A stretch of DNA of 64,000 nt from Scatophagus argus (lineage: Eukaryota > Chordata > Actinopteri > Scatophagidae): contig NC_058496.1 in assembly GCF_020382885.2 (NCBI RefSeq), positions 7,494,501 through 7,558,500 of the forward strand. Direction: 5' to 3'. Of the stretch, positions 34,375-47,002 are shown piece by piece. The translations under genes and the position numbers were made by a program. The notes under the pieces are model-generated. The model saw only the letters and a list, made by a program, of their open reading frames with translations. It was not told the DNA's origin and searched no databases. How positions within the stretch are numbered: the first letter of the stretch is position 1; every line of letters starts with the position of its first letter.

Positions 34375-34679
34375 CATGTTATTTAGAAATGGACCTTTAT
34401 TGAAAAATGAGAATTTGTACAAACCAATAATGTTTATACCAAAATATTGGGATAAAAAGAGATAATTTCAAGTTGTGTTTGTAGGTAAACTAATGAGATT
34501 ATAAGTATAAGTACAACTCTGGAGTGTAAGCAAAGCACCATAGTTTACATTTTCATTTATTATTATGCCACATTTTTACTGTGTCCTGACTATAAATTCT
34601 TATGTCAGGTATTCATTTCATTTGTAGCATAAATATTAGAAAGCTTTACATGCTCGACCCCTGAGTCACAGTTTGCATT
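34375..34679 (-). other. slc2a11: slc2a11 3' UTR
   Basis: Between the stop codon at 34682-34680 and a minus-strand AATAAA at 34401-34396; cleavage is expected near 34375. Short and without other features. Confidence 0.6.
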
Positions 34680-37600
34680 TCATATCGAGGTTGACAGCAG
34701 TGTTGTCCCTGATCCATCAACACTGCAGGCCTTCTTGTTGTTGGAGGACCGGAAGTCATTCTGGATTTCGAGGAAGGTTTTGTTCTTAGTCTCAGGTATG
34801 ACAAAGAAAATGTATGCTGCCACTGAGAAGCAGATGGCCAAGAACACCAGGAAACAGTAATGCTGCAGCCCAATCTGTGTAAATAAAACATGAGACAACA
34901 CAAGTGAGCCCGACGTCTCAGTACAAGATGTCTCCTGCTTCACTGCACCGAAGGATTTGAGTTTCCACATCACATGTCTGTATGCTGAATATCGGACCAG
35001 GATTGTCTTCCAAGCTATTTCAGACCTGCCTCTTCAAATCAGGCTTTCAATGAGCACATATTAATTTTCAGTTTCAGACTCTGCACATACATCAACACCA
35101 TTCTGAAGCTCAAACATTCAACTGCAGGAGCAAAAAGAAAAAGACATTGTGGATGGGGAAGGGACTTTCAGTCTTGTTTCCTTGTTCGAAATGCACAAGG
35201 CAATGATAAAACGGTTAAAAATGAGTACACACTGTCATGTCAATCAAACATTCTGGACACCTACCACAATAAAAGGGAAGACCAGGCCAATAAAGAAGAA
35301 GCAGAGCCAGTTCACTGACCCCGCGATCATGTAAGCTGCAGGGCGGGAGCTTTGAGTGAATAGTTCAGTGGTCAAGATGTTGGTCACGCCGCCTTCACAG
35401 ACAAAGAAACAACAAGAGAAATCACTGTCAGCAGTAACTGCTGTGCAACAGCAGCTGCTCAGGAAAGTCTTCAAAGTCAGATACCTGGTCCTAAGCCAAA
35501 ACTTAGGATGAAAGCAAACACACACGCCATGCTCAAGTATGGAATTGCAGGGCTGGCATCCTGAGAGAAACACAAAAGTAAAAGTATTATCAAACGCCAT
35601 TCACAGTAAGCAATAATGAGTTTTTACTGTGCCTGCGTGCTTTAAAACTACCTGAAAAGTGAGCGTCAGTGTGAATAAAACGCAGCAGATGCTCATCAGA
35701 GTGTATCCTCCCATGATGAGTGCCTTCCTCCCCAGACATTCAATGAGCATACCCTGTGAGACACACAGCATGTCACAAGACCACAAAGATCCTCCAGGAA
35801 AACATTTCCTCTGACCTTTCGCTGGCAATCACCAGTTGTGTTCTATTAAATCCTGCTCCACAATCTTTTAGCTTATGGTTTCTGTTGTTGTTGTTGTTTT
35901 ATTTTTACCAGTGTGTCCCATTTGAGTTATTTTATTCTTTATAGATGTGATAACATTTCACTTTGGTGGATAATAAAGCTGTTATTGCATTTTTGTGTTC
36001 CTCTGTTTCAGCCGTGATCGAACTTTCCAGTTTTAAGTCATGCACTTGTTGGGTTTTTATCAGAAAGATCTTGAGCCTCTTGTTGTGCATTAAGGAACAC
36101 CAGAACATTAAAGTAAGGCGAGCTCAAGCAATGCACATAAAAAAAGTAAAACTAATACTTACACAGGTTAAAGCCGTGATGCATTCGCAGCCACCAGTGC
36201 CAATGGTCACATATGGTATTTTATCAGAGGGAATACCAGATTGCTTGAACAAGTAATTTGCATAGAAGTATATCTACAAGAAATGTGGACAAGAAAACCA
36301 AATTACAAATACATTATTTTTTTTTTTAAAAAAACTTCTTTTAGTAACGCTTGGTATTAAAATTGCAGATATAGATTCAACCCTGTGAGAGACAGGAGGA
36401 CAGAGAATCCTGCAAGACAACGGGGTCATCATCATCATCATCATCATCATCATGTACGTACAGCATTGATGCCGTTCAGCTGTTGCGCAGCGTTGAGCAG
36501 AACGATCGTCAGAAGCTGCCAGCGGATGCTGCGATCACCTAAGAGCTCCCAGGGTTTCTTGGCCTGGAAACCCACTAAATTATTCTTCTCCTTCTCGATA
36601 TCCTCCCATTCGTATTCACAGTTATCGCCGTGCAGTTGTTTCAGGGCTGCAGACAGGAAAGCACATGACTCACGCTGTAGTTTTAACCACTTTCACCATT
36701 CTTCTCACCCGATCAGGCTCCAGGGTCTGTTCCTAAAAGTCTTATCAGAAGATTTCATGCGTCAAATCAGTTTCCTTTCACATCACGTGCGACAAGAAAC
36801 TGAGATTCACATTTTGTGTGCGTAGAAAGTGATCACATGTTACAGTTCAGAGACTCAAAGACGACTGTCTTTGCCTCTTGTGGTTCCAGTCCAGACAAAG
36901 TCAGTACTCAACCTTTTAAACTACGCTGCCATGAACAAGAAACCATGAACAAGAAATTATAAGACAGCAATGATTTTTAAATGGAAATAGTGGTGCGCAG
37001 CTGTAGCCTCTGTTAACCTTTCTTGCATCCCTCATCGTCTCCTCTGTCGATGAGGAGGTAACGTGGACTCTCTGGGAACCAGGGGAGGATGAGGAGCTGC
37101 AGGAAGGCTGGGATGCATGTGGTGGACAGCAGAATGGGCCAGTACTCCTCTTTGCCCAGGAGCTCACTGTGAAATCACACAGAGATCCAAGTCATGATGC
37201 AGAAATTCAATCCTGTGGACACAGATTGTAAGGAAAGCTTCATATTTTGTGTGCTGCTAAAAAATGAAACATTTTCCAGCATTTACTTGAGGCCAATCAC
37301 TTGTCCAGTCAAGATGCCAGTGGTGATGAAAATAGAAGTCCCCGTCCCCATGGCACCACGAAGTGCAGTTGGAGCGATTTCCCCCAAATACAGAGGCTGA
37401 ACACAAATCCCGATGCCTGACAAAATAAAACACGACTGGAGCCTCATTTCAGAAGCCAAATATAACACAAGGATGTGTTTCACAGGGATGTGTTTAAATG
37501 TGCTTCAGAATTATTTACCTGCATTTATTCCAGTGAAAAGACGTCCAACGATAAGCAATTCATATAATCCAGTTGGGTAACTCAGACCCAACAGCAGAGC

Positions 37601-39605
37601 AGCCATTAATGCAAAAATATTATTGGTCAACAGTGCGCCTTTCCTGGGAAATCAACATTAGATTACAACTTCACAAATCAAATACAACATGGAAATCAGG
37701 ATAATTTTGCTCAAACACTTTCCGTCCATACCTCCCCAGCTTCACAGATAACGTCCCACCGACTGTTGCTCCTATAAATCCTCCTATGGTGAACGTAGAC
37801 ACGATGGTGGACCACAGCAGGGTGAGAACATTTTCCGATATGTCTGTCTGGTAACGCTCCCTCCAGGTCTGGTTGATGAAATCGTGCACATACTGGAGAC
37901 AAAGGAAGGAATATGCAGCGTGCACGTTCAGCGGGCGAAAGAAAATCAACTGAATGGGTGAAATCTTAAAAAGATTTGTGCATGCATCATGAACAGACAT
38001 CACTCAGTTGTGGATCTGTGGAATGAAGTACAAGTACATTTCCCCCCCCATTACTTGTACATCTCAGAGGGAAATATTGCACTCTTTACTCCCCTTTAGC
38101 TACTTTAGCTACAGGCTGCATTTAAGAGTGGATTTTTATAAGACAAGATAAGATAATCATTTATTAGTCCCATAACTTTACAGTGTTACAGCAGCAAACA
38201 GGATATAGAGGGAGCAAAGCATGCAAGGATAAGGCAAGGATGTGCATCCAGAAAGAATAAATACACAGGAAACACATGTAAATACCTGTATTTTTACATT
38301 TTTAAAAAACACATGTAAATACCTGCATTTTTAGATTTATACTTATCTTGTTTTTGTTTATCCTATTTTTATATCTTTCACTTTTCTTTCTTGGTCGGGA
38401 AAACTACAAGTGCAACGTCTGTGCGAGTAAGAATTTCCCTTCTGGGATAAATAAAGGAATTCTGATTCTGATTCTGATTCTGAAGTACCTGAAGCTGTAC
38501 ACAGTACAGAAAAGAAAAAGACTATTCACACTGGAGTCCCTCAGTTATGATCAGTGGATGGATTAATTATTGTTCAGATTTGTTTCAGGGACTAAGTATG
38601 TAGGTACTGATCCTTGTAGTAGTGTTACATGAGTAAGGAGAACTTTACAGAACTATATTATACAGAACTTTAAAAATATAATGCATCTTATAATATGAAA
38701 ATCAACCACAAAATTTGACTGTAAACAACTGGCTTATTTGTCACTTACAGTCGATTGGTTAGGTATGAAAACATGAAGGAGCAACTCTTTTGATAACAGA
38801 AGTTAAGTATCTGTGATAACAAAGTGCTTATAAAGTCAGTGACGGGACAAAATACACAATCCTCATTCACAGCCATTCATATTAAGTTATTTCAAAGTTA
38901 TTTACTGAAGTCTCTTTTCGTGCAAAAATAAAGATTAATAGCTGAAGTCCTTTACAAAATAGTTAAAAATGAGCTCCGCCTCAAACAGCAGCAACAGGGA
39001 AATCCTGCTCTGATCTAATGTTATAATATATAAAGTAGTGTAACAGTTTTCTGCCTTGAGTTACTGTTACTTTGAATACTTTAAGCACATTTTCCTGATT
39101 ATACTTCCATACTTGTACTTAAACAGCAGGACTTTTACTTACTATTAGTACTTTTACTTAAAGAAAATCACACGAGTATCTTCTCTGCCACTGATTAAGA
39201 CATAGTGCTGTATACTTTAACTCTTCAGTACTTTAATAGCAGGCCACAGCACTACGCTGCAGTGTCTTTTCTGCCCCTTTTACCATGAATTAACTTCATT
39301 ACATGTGGTCCAGCGACAGACAGTGACAGTATTACCGTTGTGGGTGCATTGATGACTGATACATTATATCCATACTGAAAGGTTCCTCCTATACAGGCGG
39401 CACACGCAGCCAGCAGAAGAGATTTGTTCGGAAACTGCAATAAAACAGACAGACAGAGACAACAAGCGGACACTGATGTAAAACCGGTGGCGGATTTCGT
39501 TTAAAACCGCTTCTTTGATTCTGATCCACATACCTTAATCCACTTTGTGTCTTTGATTTCTTTAACGAGCAGAGGTTGATACTCATCCATAAATTCTTTG
39601 GTCAT
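34680..39605 (-). CDS. slc2a11: GLUT11-type facilitative sugar transporter
   Basis: Twelve-helix plasma-membrane transporter of the SLC2 (GLUT, class II) family, carrying hexoses by facilitated diffusion. Exons: 39605-39534, 39434-39336, 37892-37732, 37643-37519, 37416-37287, 37166-37018, 36646-36462, 36273-36163, 35753-35652, 35560-35485, 35392-35265, 34874-34680; 510 aa. GLUT signatures in order: [18 protein letters not shown] (TM1), INQTW glycosylation sequon in loop 1, [77 protein letters not shown]-like end (here IPETKNKTF). The KKPWELL linker and the TM1 sequence fit SLC2A11 better than GLUT5 or GLUT9. Teleosts have more than one slc2a11-like copy (medaka slc2a11b acts in pigment-cell fate); which copy this is needs a tree. 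An alternative first exon lies 1.4 kb upstream (separate entry). Confidence 0.92.
36426..36454. repeat. (ATC)n microsatellite abutting the slc2a11 exon 7 donor
   Basis: About nine TCA/ATC units. On the transcribed strand the ATG repeats begin about 8 bases inside the intron that follows exon 7 (donor GTACGTAC, exon end 36462). Confidence 0.9.
38141..38240 (-). mobile_element. LINE 3' tail fragment (L2/Maui-like), minus orientation
   Basis: AAGATAAGATAATCATTTAT followed by TTAGTCCCATAACTTTACAG is the reverse of a common fish LINE tail that ends in GGGACTAATAAA-(TATCT)n. About 100 bp remain. It lies in slc2a11 intron 2. The clade call is from memory of the tail motif. Confidence 0.6.
38271..38340 (+). 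repeat. Two-copy 37-bp tandem duplication
   Basis: AACACATGTAAATACCTG followed by a T-rich stretch occurs at 38271 and again at 38308 with three differences. It sits between two LINE tail fragments. Confidence 0.8.
38341..38482 (+). mobile_element. LINE 3' tail fragment (L2/Maui-like), plus orientation, with (ATTCTG)n end
   Basis: Contains GAATTTCCCTTCTGGGATAA followed by ATAAAGGAATTCTGATTCTG, the signature 3' end of fish L2-like LINEs with a short-unit tail. The left boundary is approximate. It points away from the neighbouring minus-strand tail fragment. Confidence 0.65.
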
Positions 39606-41015
39606 TTTGCTCAAAGTGTCGTCCAGTTGGCCGACTGCCTGTCGACTGTCCCTCACTTAAAGCAGCAGCAAACTTGACGCGAGGATGAGTTTATCATGGG
39701 AATAAAACAGCTGATCTGTTGTCATAAAGTCACCTCGGGCTGGAGGGAATCGGCCACGTTATTCCGTGCTTATCGGGATTTCACGGCATTTTAACTGCTT
39801 CGAATTGCGAGATCCAGCACGGGTTTGTTTCTCTGAAAGACTGGAGCTTTGCAAAGCCAGAAGTGCCAGAAATGCCTGTTTGTCCTCAAAATGCATAAAA
39901 TAAATAAAGCAACTTTGGATGCAAAGTAATTCAGTGGAGGTCCGGAGGAGGAGGAGGATGAAGCGAGCTGACAGGTATGTCCACTGAGTCTGCCTATAGC
40001 TGAGACGTCTTGCATATCTGCACATCTTTTTTTGACAGTGTTCAATCCTTAAATGTCCCGAAAATATCATGATGTATAAATGTTGGATAAAGATATAAAA
40101 AGGCACAGACTGCTAGACTTCATGTAGCTATCATATGCCTTATGCATTTGTCAGCACAACGTGTCCCATATCAGATGTGTTGACTCCCCCTATGTTTCAA
40201 ACTTTAGAAGAGCAGGCAGTGAGGTGATGTGAACATGTGCAGCAGCTACAGCCTGGACACTCACTTAGAGAACACACACAGTGAGGTTTAGGTTATGAAG
40301 GGCACGGTAACACACACCGCAGGGTGGAGAAAGTAGTACCACTTCAAGGCTTTATTATGGGTTTGTGAATTTGAATTGTTACTGAATCATTTAGTGATGC
40401 TTCATACATCCCATATACGCCACTAATAAGAACAACGTTTGGGTTGTTGGGTTGTTGCTGGTGTTTTCCACCTCTAGCAGGACTTTGTTTGCATAACACC
40501 TGCACAACTTATTAGCCACTTGTTAAATATTTATAAGTGAAGACATGATTGAAGTGTGAGAAAGCAGGATTACTACAAGACAAACAGTGACCAAATGGGC
40601 TTTTCTTCACAACCTTCCAACTAAGTGACCAACCCCTAAACATGTTCCTATTAAATGACTTCACTGCATCTACAAAGCATGTAAAATAATTTTTAACCAG
40701 CAATAAACCATTGCTTAAAACGTTTAAAGGGTGCTTTACTAAGAATTGGTGTCACATACAGATTTTAGCCTACATTTCTCTTTTTTACCTGTGTTTTATT
40801 TGTGTTCGAACAAAAGAATACTCATTAAATAAACAAATACAAGTCGAAAAGAATCTTCCAGGCCGACGTTACACTAATGTGATATGATGAGGATTTTGGA
40901 TGTGCAGATAGCAAACACACACACACACACAGTAATCAGGCTGGAAGGTTCAAAACAGACTAATGTTTTCAGTGTAGCCTTCGGAAGTGATAACTGATGA
41001 TGGATTTTCACTTAC
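39606..41015. other. Region between the two slc2a11 first exons
   Basis: Holds the 5' UTR of the proximal first exon (an in-frame stop lies upstream of its ATG, so no longer N terminus is open) and its presumed promoter. Beyond that are unassigned DNA and a CA run near 40914-40931. Frames here are short and match nothing. Confidence 0.5.
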
Positions 41016-41054
41016 CTCTTTCTTGGACCGCACAGGAGCCCGATCAAAATTCAT
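41016..41054 (-). CDS. slc2a11: Candidate alternative first coding exon of slc2a11
   Basis: Reads MNFDRAPVRSKKE and ends exactly at a strong GTAAGT donor in phase 0. Exon 2 (39434) also starts in phase 0, so splicing would give an isoform whose N terminus replaces [13 protein letters not shown]... of the proximal exon. A TATAAAT element lies on the minus strand at 41097-41091, which would start transcription very close to the ATG. Human SLC2A11 is known to use alternative first exons. The exon could instead belong to nothing; transcript data would settle it. Confidence 0.5.
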
Positions 41055-41468
41055 TTTGGAAGCTTCCGTAAAATGATGTTTGAATGAAGCATTTATAATG
41101 GATGTTCCACTTCAGCTGAAGCTCTTTCATAATGGCAGCCTAATGGAAGGTGCAGCATATGATCTCCAGGGGGCAGACTCATTAACTCCTTCAAGTACAT
41201 TCCTGCGAGGTGCTGAGGCTTGGCCTTGGGTAAGGGAGGGCTGGCTGACCGCAGAACAGAAATAACACTGACCCTTTGTTGTCTAAATCAATAGAATGGG
41301 ACCCTTTATTTGATGTGTCTGAGGGGCAGGGGTGAAAACAAAAATTATACCAGCTGGACATATAATGTGATTCATATTTAAAGAATAAACTCTGTATGGA
41401 ACCATTAGCTGTTCATCATTTAGAGGCACATGAAGGACAAGAAAGTTTCCAGCATGCATGGCAGCCCT

Positions 41469-41665
41469 GCATCATGTTTGCTGGAAAGACACACCAGAGG
41501 GCACCGGATTAAGTTTTCTCAATGTAAGGGCATCGCTGACTGCGCCGCATCATCTTTCCCAGAGGGCACTGCATAACATTTTCTGCATTTTAAAGCCACC
41601 AGTTATTGCACTGCATCATCGCTTCTCCACTGAAAGGACACCCAAGAGGGCACTTTTGCTGTGTT
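41469..41665 (+). repeat. Degenerate minisatellite-like array, three imperfect copies
   Basis: Three units start near 41469, 41547 and 41612. Each combines GCATCAT, a GGACACC/AGACACACC-like middle and AGAGGGCAC, with TTTTCT or TTTTGCT after it. Spacing differs (about 50-78 bp). A similar GAGGGCAC/GCATCAT repeat is dispersed in fish genomes, from memory; I cannot name a family. Confidence 0.55.
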
Positions 41666-42917
41666 TTTTTATTTCAAGCATGGAGGCAACAGGCCACTCA
41701 ACCCAAATTTATCATCAGGTCAGTAAAAAAAATGCTTTCATTTCGATTTGAAACCCATTTCTTTCTGTAACATCATTCAGTCCCATCAGTGGTTGTGATT
41801 TGGGCTGAACAACTTTAGATCTTCGACAGAGCAACTATTGTAATTCTTAACACAAGTGCATTTCTAATAGCAGTTGTTCTACATTGCTGCCAACATGCCC
41901 ATAATAGTCCTGTGGGGCTTTTTAAGGGCACGCTGCTCTGCACACATGAGCCGAACAATTGAGAAGTTTGTCAGCCAAAAACTTTTAATCTGGCAAGAGC
42001 CTCTGAGAATTCGCTCGCACTCACTTCTTCTTCACTTCTTCTCTTGAGTCTTTCATGAGCAGCAGACAGTGTGTGTTTATGACATCATCCTCAGACTGAT
42101 CCCGGAGCTGCTCCACACACAGAAGATAAAAGAAGCACTCATGTGACAGCAGTTGTAGCAGCTCTGGGAACATCATGTGATTCACAGCTCAACGCGCTCC
42201 ACCCAAATAAAACCCATCTGCATCTTATGTAAAATCATAAAAAAAAAAAATGTTTAATCCACCAGACTAAATTCTAAATACAGTGACCACCTCTAAAAAG
42301 TATCACTTCTGAAGAATTCACCCACCCCAGAAGAAGACACGTTTCATTTTTTATTTGATGACAGACTCAAATGCATTATCAGTTTTGATTTCTTTCACTC
42401 CACTTTTCAGATCAACATAAATAGTAAAAGTATCAAATAAGAAGTCAATTTGAATATGCTTCATAACTGTCATATTCATAACTGAGTGCAGTATACTGCA
42501 CTATACAAATGTGTACTGTAACAAAATGTAGTGGTATACGACACAGCACACCAGCAATGAGAAAGTCTAGAATAGAAGAACAAAGTCTCAAACAAATCAT
42601 TTAATACTGCAAAAAGTATTTAATAATACTAGTTATGTAAATTATGAACTGAATGTAAACCACAGAAGAAAACAGATTCAAACATCCAAAAGGGGAGTCA
42701 GATTTGGAAGGAGTTTAGTATAACATGAAACATACTTTGACATTTTGCTACCAGATTTCGTCCAAATGAATACTGAATGATGTAACTACAAATATTTGTT
42801 CATTATGCTTGACGACAAATCTATTTGAATTATTTAATTTAAATCCACCTCCTGGAACAGCAGACTCCAGCCTTTATGTTAAGGTTTTTTTTGCCCCGGT
42901 GTCGTGTTAGAATTGTC

Positions 42918-42932
42918 CCGCAAGGGGGCGCT
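42918..42932 (+). promoter_or_regulatory. CTCF-like motif near the GTPase gene start
   Basis: CCGCAAGGGGGCGCT is close to the CTCF core. It lies about 95 bp upstream of the ATG at 43027, in the divergent promoter interval. A second weaker match (CCAGCAGGGGGA) is at 43525-43536 in intron 1. Confidence 0.4.
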
Positions 42933-43026
42933 TCATCCGCGCAGGAGCGTCTTTGTGCAACCCTGAAACTCTTCCCCAGGTGGTTTAGGAAACAGTAGAG
43001 AAGAGACTGGTGGCCCTGAGTTCACA

Positions 43027-46000
43027 ATGTCGGGTAGGAAGCCCCGGTCTGTGGCAAACCCTCTGGAGTCTGCTATCACCACACCGAGTGAGAGGATCCT
43101 GAAGGAATGTCACAGTTTGTATGTCGACAGCGAAAACGGTAAATAATCAGTAAACTGGATTAATAAGAGTCACAATCCGAGTTGGGACCGCAGAGCCGAA
43201 ACAAGCACGCACAGATCGTGCTGTTATGTAATTCGGCGGTTTAGTTGCACTCAGTTTTGAAGTTTGTGGTGAACTTTGAGCTGAAACTCTGCTGGTTTAA
43301 ATGCGTGTCGTGGGTGTTGGTCTGCATCAGCTGTCTGTCAGTGTCAAACTCATGACATTGAAGCCTGGCGGCGTGGCTCCTCGGCGGCCGCGCAGGGCAG
43401 CGCCGACATCTGGGTCTGTCACCACCCCCTGCAATGCACTGCTGCAGGGTCAACTGCAGTCAGCAGCGGAGGTTTGGGATGAGCACCCACCCAAGACAAA
43501 CGTCCTCCTGCTTTTGTGGTTTCTCCAGCAGGGGGATGTTTGGAGAAGTTTGGTGCCTTCAGTCCTGTCGCACTGTGTGGTTCAGCTGATCACTCTGAGC
43601 CTCCTTGATGATGTTACTGTATTATATTAGTTCATCCTGGTGTAACGGAAGTGCATCAGTGTTAAACACACAAAAACATTTTTGCTTTCACTCCTGAGAT
43701 CCTCAACTTTCAGGTGGGGTTTATCAGTTTCCTGGAAGGAATAAATGATTTGTTTGTTTCAGGGTTACAACAATTTAATTACTGACTGATCAGCTGATGA
43801 ATTAATTGATTTCTAGTCTATTAAATGCCCCACAATAGTGAAAATAGCTACTTTCTCTCCTCTCAGAGACAAAGGTGATGTCTTCAAATCTCCTTTCCTA
43901 TGAGTTTTTTGTTGTTATCTCTTTGGACACCACAAGTGAGATCTTTTCAGCTTTACTGGACCAAACCGATTACTGTTTTTTGTTTTTTTTTGAACCATGC
44001 ACCTGTTAACCATCCAGATGGTATGGCCTACTGTTTGATTGTTTGTTTTTTTACTTAAAATGACAAAGTATTGGAGTTTTTATGCCGTTTTGTTCCTGAA
44101 TTTGTATTTTATTTCACAGCAGATTTTTAAGCATTACGTTGCGATGATGTCACTTTAATTGATGCTTACCTGCTTATCTGCTTACTGTGTGTGTGTGTGT
44201 GTGTTTGCAGGCCTGGTGAAGATTGCCAGCAGCCTTGGAGTTCGGCTCCTGCCTCCCAGAAAGAAGATCATTGTGATGATACTGGGTAACCACTCTGCGG
44301 GGAAGAGCTCCTTCATTAACTGGTAATACATCTGATTGTTAATACAGCACAGTACAGCTGACCCAGGCTGCCTGACAGTCACATGCTTCGCACCGTGTGT
44401 GAATGAGAGTTTGGTAACAAGTGCGAAATATCATCACTATCATCATCATCATCATCATCATCATCACCACCACCACCACATGACTTTTAAAAAGTGCTTT
44501 GTAGTTTGAATTAAATGCAGCAGTTTTGCCACGGGATAAATGTGCATTTGAAGGATTCATAAAATTGACAGGAGAAAGGTCTGCTGTTGTTGTTATTTCT
44601 AATGAAGAGTTGAACGTTTTCACAGAAGCTTTTTGCAGACCAGTCTATAGAAAATAAAAAGGGGAGAAAATTATTACTTTCCTGGTTCAGTTCCTTTAAT
44701 TATACTTTTATTCAGTTCCAATGATTCCCAATTCTGGGCTGTTTAGATAAAATCCTAAAATGTTTCCATAATCATACATATTGTGATATAGTACACTGTT
44801 TTAGAAGTCATAAATATCCATTTATAGGTAAAATAACTTGATGAAATTATCTAATAACCAGTGAAATCACTGACACTTCATCACTTTAATCCTGATGTCC
44901 ATAAAGTCCTAATGTTCTGTAAATCCAGTGTTTCCAGATAATCTCATTGATTGTTGATTAATGGCAACAGTGCTGCAGTGGCCCAGTGCAACCAAAGAAT
45001 TACTGGGAGGTGGATAACTACTCTGTTACAAACAGCACAGCAGCTGATTTTATATGGTCATATGGTCACAATGATTCTTTTCTTTGTCAGTTAACCTTGT
45101 GATTATTTTCTCATTTTATGGTATAAATAAGCAGCAGATGTTCACTTTTGAGACGACGCAAGCAGCAAATTTAAATAACGAGTCACTTCCCAAATCTTTT
45201 AACATTTAAATGACTCACTGATGAAGTATTTTGGCTCTACTTACATACTACTACTTATAAACCGCTCCGTCCTGGTGTTGTTCGAGGGAAGGGTTTCCCT
45301 GAGTTAGTTCAGCAGTGTGTTTTGAACGACCTCCACACGAGGAGCTCGGCTGTCGGTCATGCTGACAGTTACTGATCTCACCACCGCGAGGCTGTGGGCG
45401 TTTTTAACATCAAGTTGTTGACGTGCAGTTTGTGTTTAAGGGTGAGAGTAAGCAGACGAGTTGGACTGTCTGAACTTGTTGATGTACTGTCATGTTATTT
45501 TCCAGAGCTGCTGTTTCGTTAGTTTAAGCAATAACTTGACTGTTTGTTTTTATTTTTTTTCTGTTGCAGCATTTGTTTGTAGGGGAAATGATGGGATTCT
45601 CCTGGAGAGAAAGCACTAGTTTGCATTATTATGATTGTTGTCAAAAAAAGGTTGAGATGTTGAGAAACAGAGTGTGGTGATTTGCTTATCCTTTTTGACA
45701 TATGCTCAATTGAAAACAGCATAAATACAATACGTTTAATGTTTTACCCCATCAACTTCACCACCTTTTTGTAAATCTGTAAATCTTCTCGCAAATCTTA
45801 TTTTGAATTTGATGCCAGCAAGACATTTCAGACAAGCTGGGACGGGGGCAACACATGTTGTGCACGTGACTTGTGATCACCACATGGGCTCATCAGATGG
45901 TTGCAAATGATTGTATTCTGTCTATATTTACATTTTACTCAGCATCCCAACTTCTTTGGAGTCAGGGTTGCATTTGACATTGAGGTGTTTATTATCAAGC

Positions 46001-46967
46001 TTCCTGACATGTTTTTCCACGGCTGGTCCACCTACAGTCGGTCCTCTAACATATGAACTGGCCTTTATTGGTGTTAGTGGTGAAATTATTAAATAATCAC
46101 TTGATTAGTTGATAGATCGGCAACAATTTGACGGCAAAATGAATGAATTGCTTTAGACATTTGTCAAGGAAATTTTATATTATTGCTGCTTTATTTTTAT
46201 TGTAAGCTGAATATCTTTGGTTTTTGGACTGCTGGTCAGATAAGATAAGGAAACAGATGCTCTTCCATGGAGTCCGCCATGTTTCCACAGATATCAAACA
46301 CCAGCTTCAGAAAGGGCCTTTTGTGTTTTCAGTGGCCACCGTTTGTTGGCCTGCAAAGGGATGGCGAGGCGAGGCGAGGGGCAGTCTGCAGCGTCACCGC
46401 TCGATGCCAGCAAATCTGACACGCTGGACCTTTAAAAGACAAACAACATGATGCCTTTTGGCTTTCATTTCAGGTATGCTGAAGAGCACATACAGAAAAC
46501 AGGCGTCGCCATTGAAACGCAGGGGTTCACCTTCATCACAAGTGGTCGCAAAAGAGAGTCACTGACGGTAAGAACAGCATGAAGACAGCCAACGTTTCCA
46601 GCACTGATGAAGCAGGACTTGATGTTCAGTTTCTGTAAGGGCTGATGAAAAGCCCAGAAACAGAAGAGCTGCTGAATGCTTGAAAAGAGAACCACGATAA
46701 CTTATGGCTCCTCCAGCTGTGTGTGGCCTGCTTCATTTGAATGCTTCTCTAATTTATTTTCAGATCTTGCCAGCGTTTCATATCCACGCTCAGTTTCCCT
46801 CTCAGTTTTGTGAAAGGGGGATTTTTTTGAATGTTTGACTTCAGTAATGGGAACTGAGGTTGATGAAGGGATATGTTCGATGAATGGAGGGCACTCCCTC
46901 AGTCAGTGGTGATTTCTCATTCAGTATGCTGCTCCAATGAGAGGCTCTGTTGTACACACACACACAT

Positions 46968-47002
<35 letters not shown>

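Larger units (their letters stand above)
41055..43026. other. Divergent intergenic region between slc2a11 and the GTPase gene
   Basis: About 2 kb holding the upstream promoter of slc2a11, a degenerate repeat array (41469-41665), AT-rich unassigned DNA, and near the right end a GC-richer stretch with a CTCF-like motif that probably includes the promoter of the plus-strand gene. No gene was recognised. Confidence 0.5.

Noticed and set aside
39606-39660. In-frame N-terminal extension of the proximal slc2a11 exon (AVGQLDDTLSK before the Met)
   Set aside because: The frame has a stop shortly upstream and no ATG or good acceptor, so the start at 39605 stands.
43241-43630. Open frames of 70 and 109 codons in intron 1 of the GTPase gene
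   Set aside because: GC-rich first-intron DNA; no conserved motif and no splice logic.
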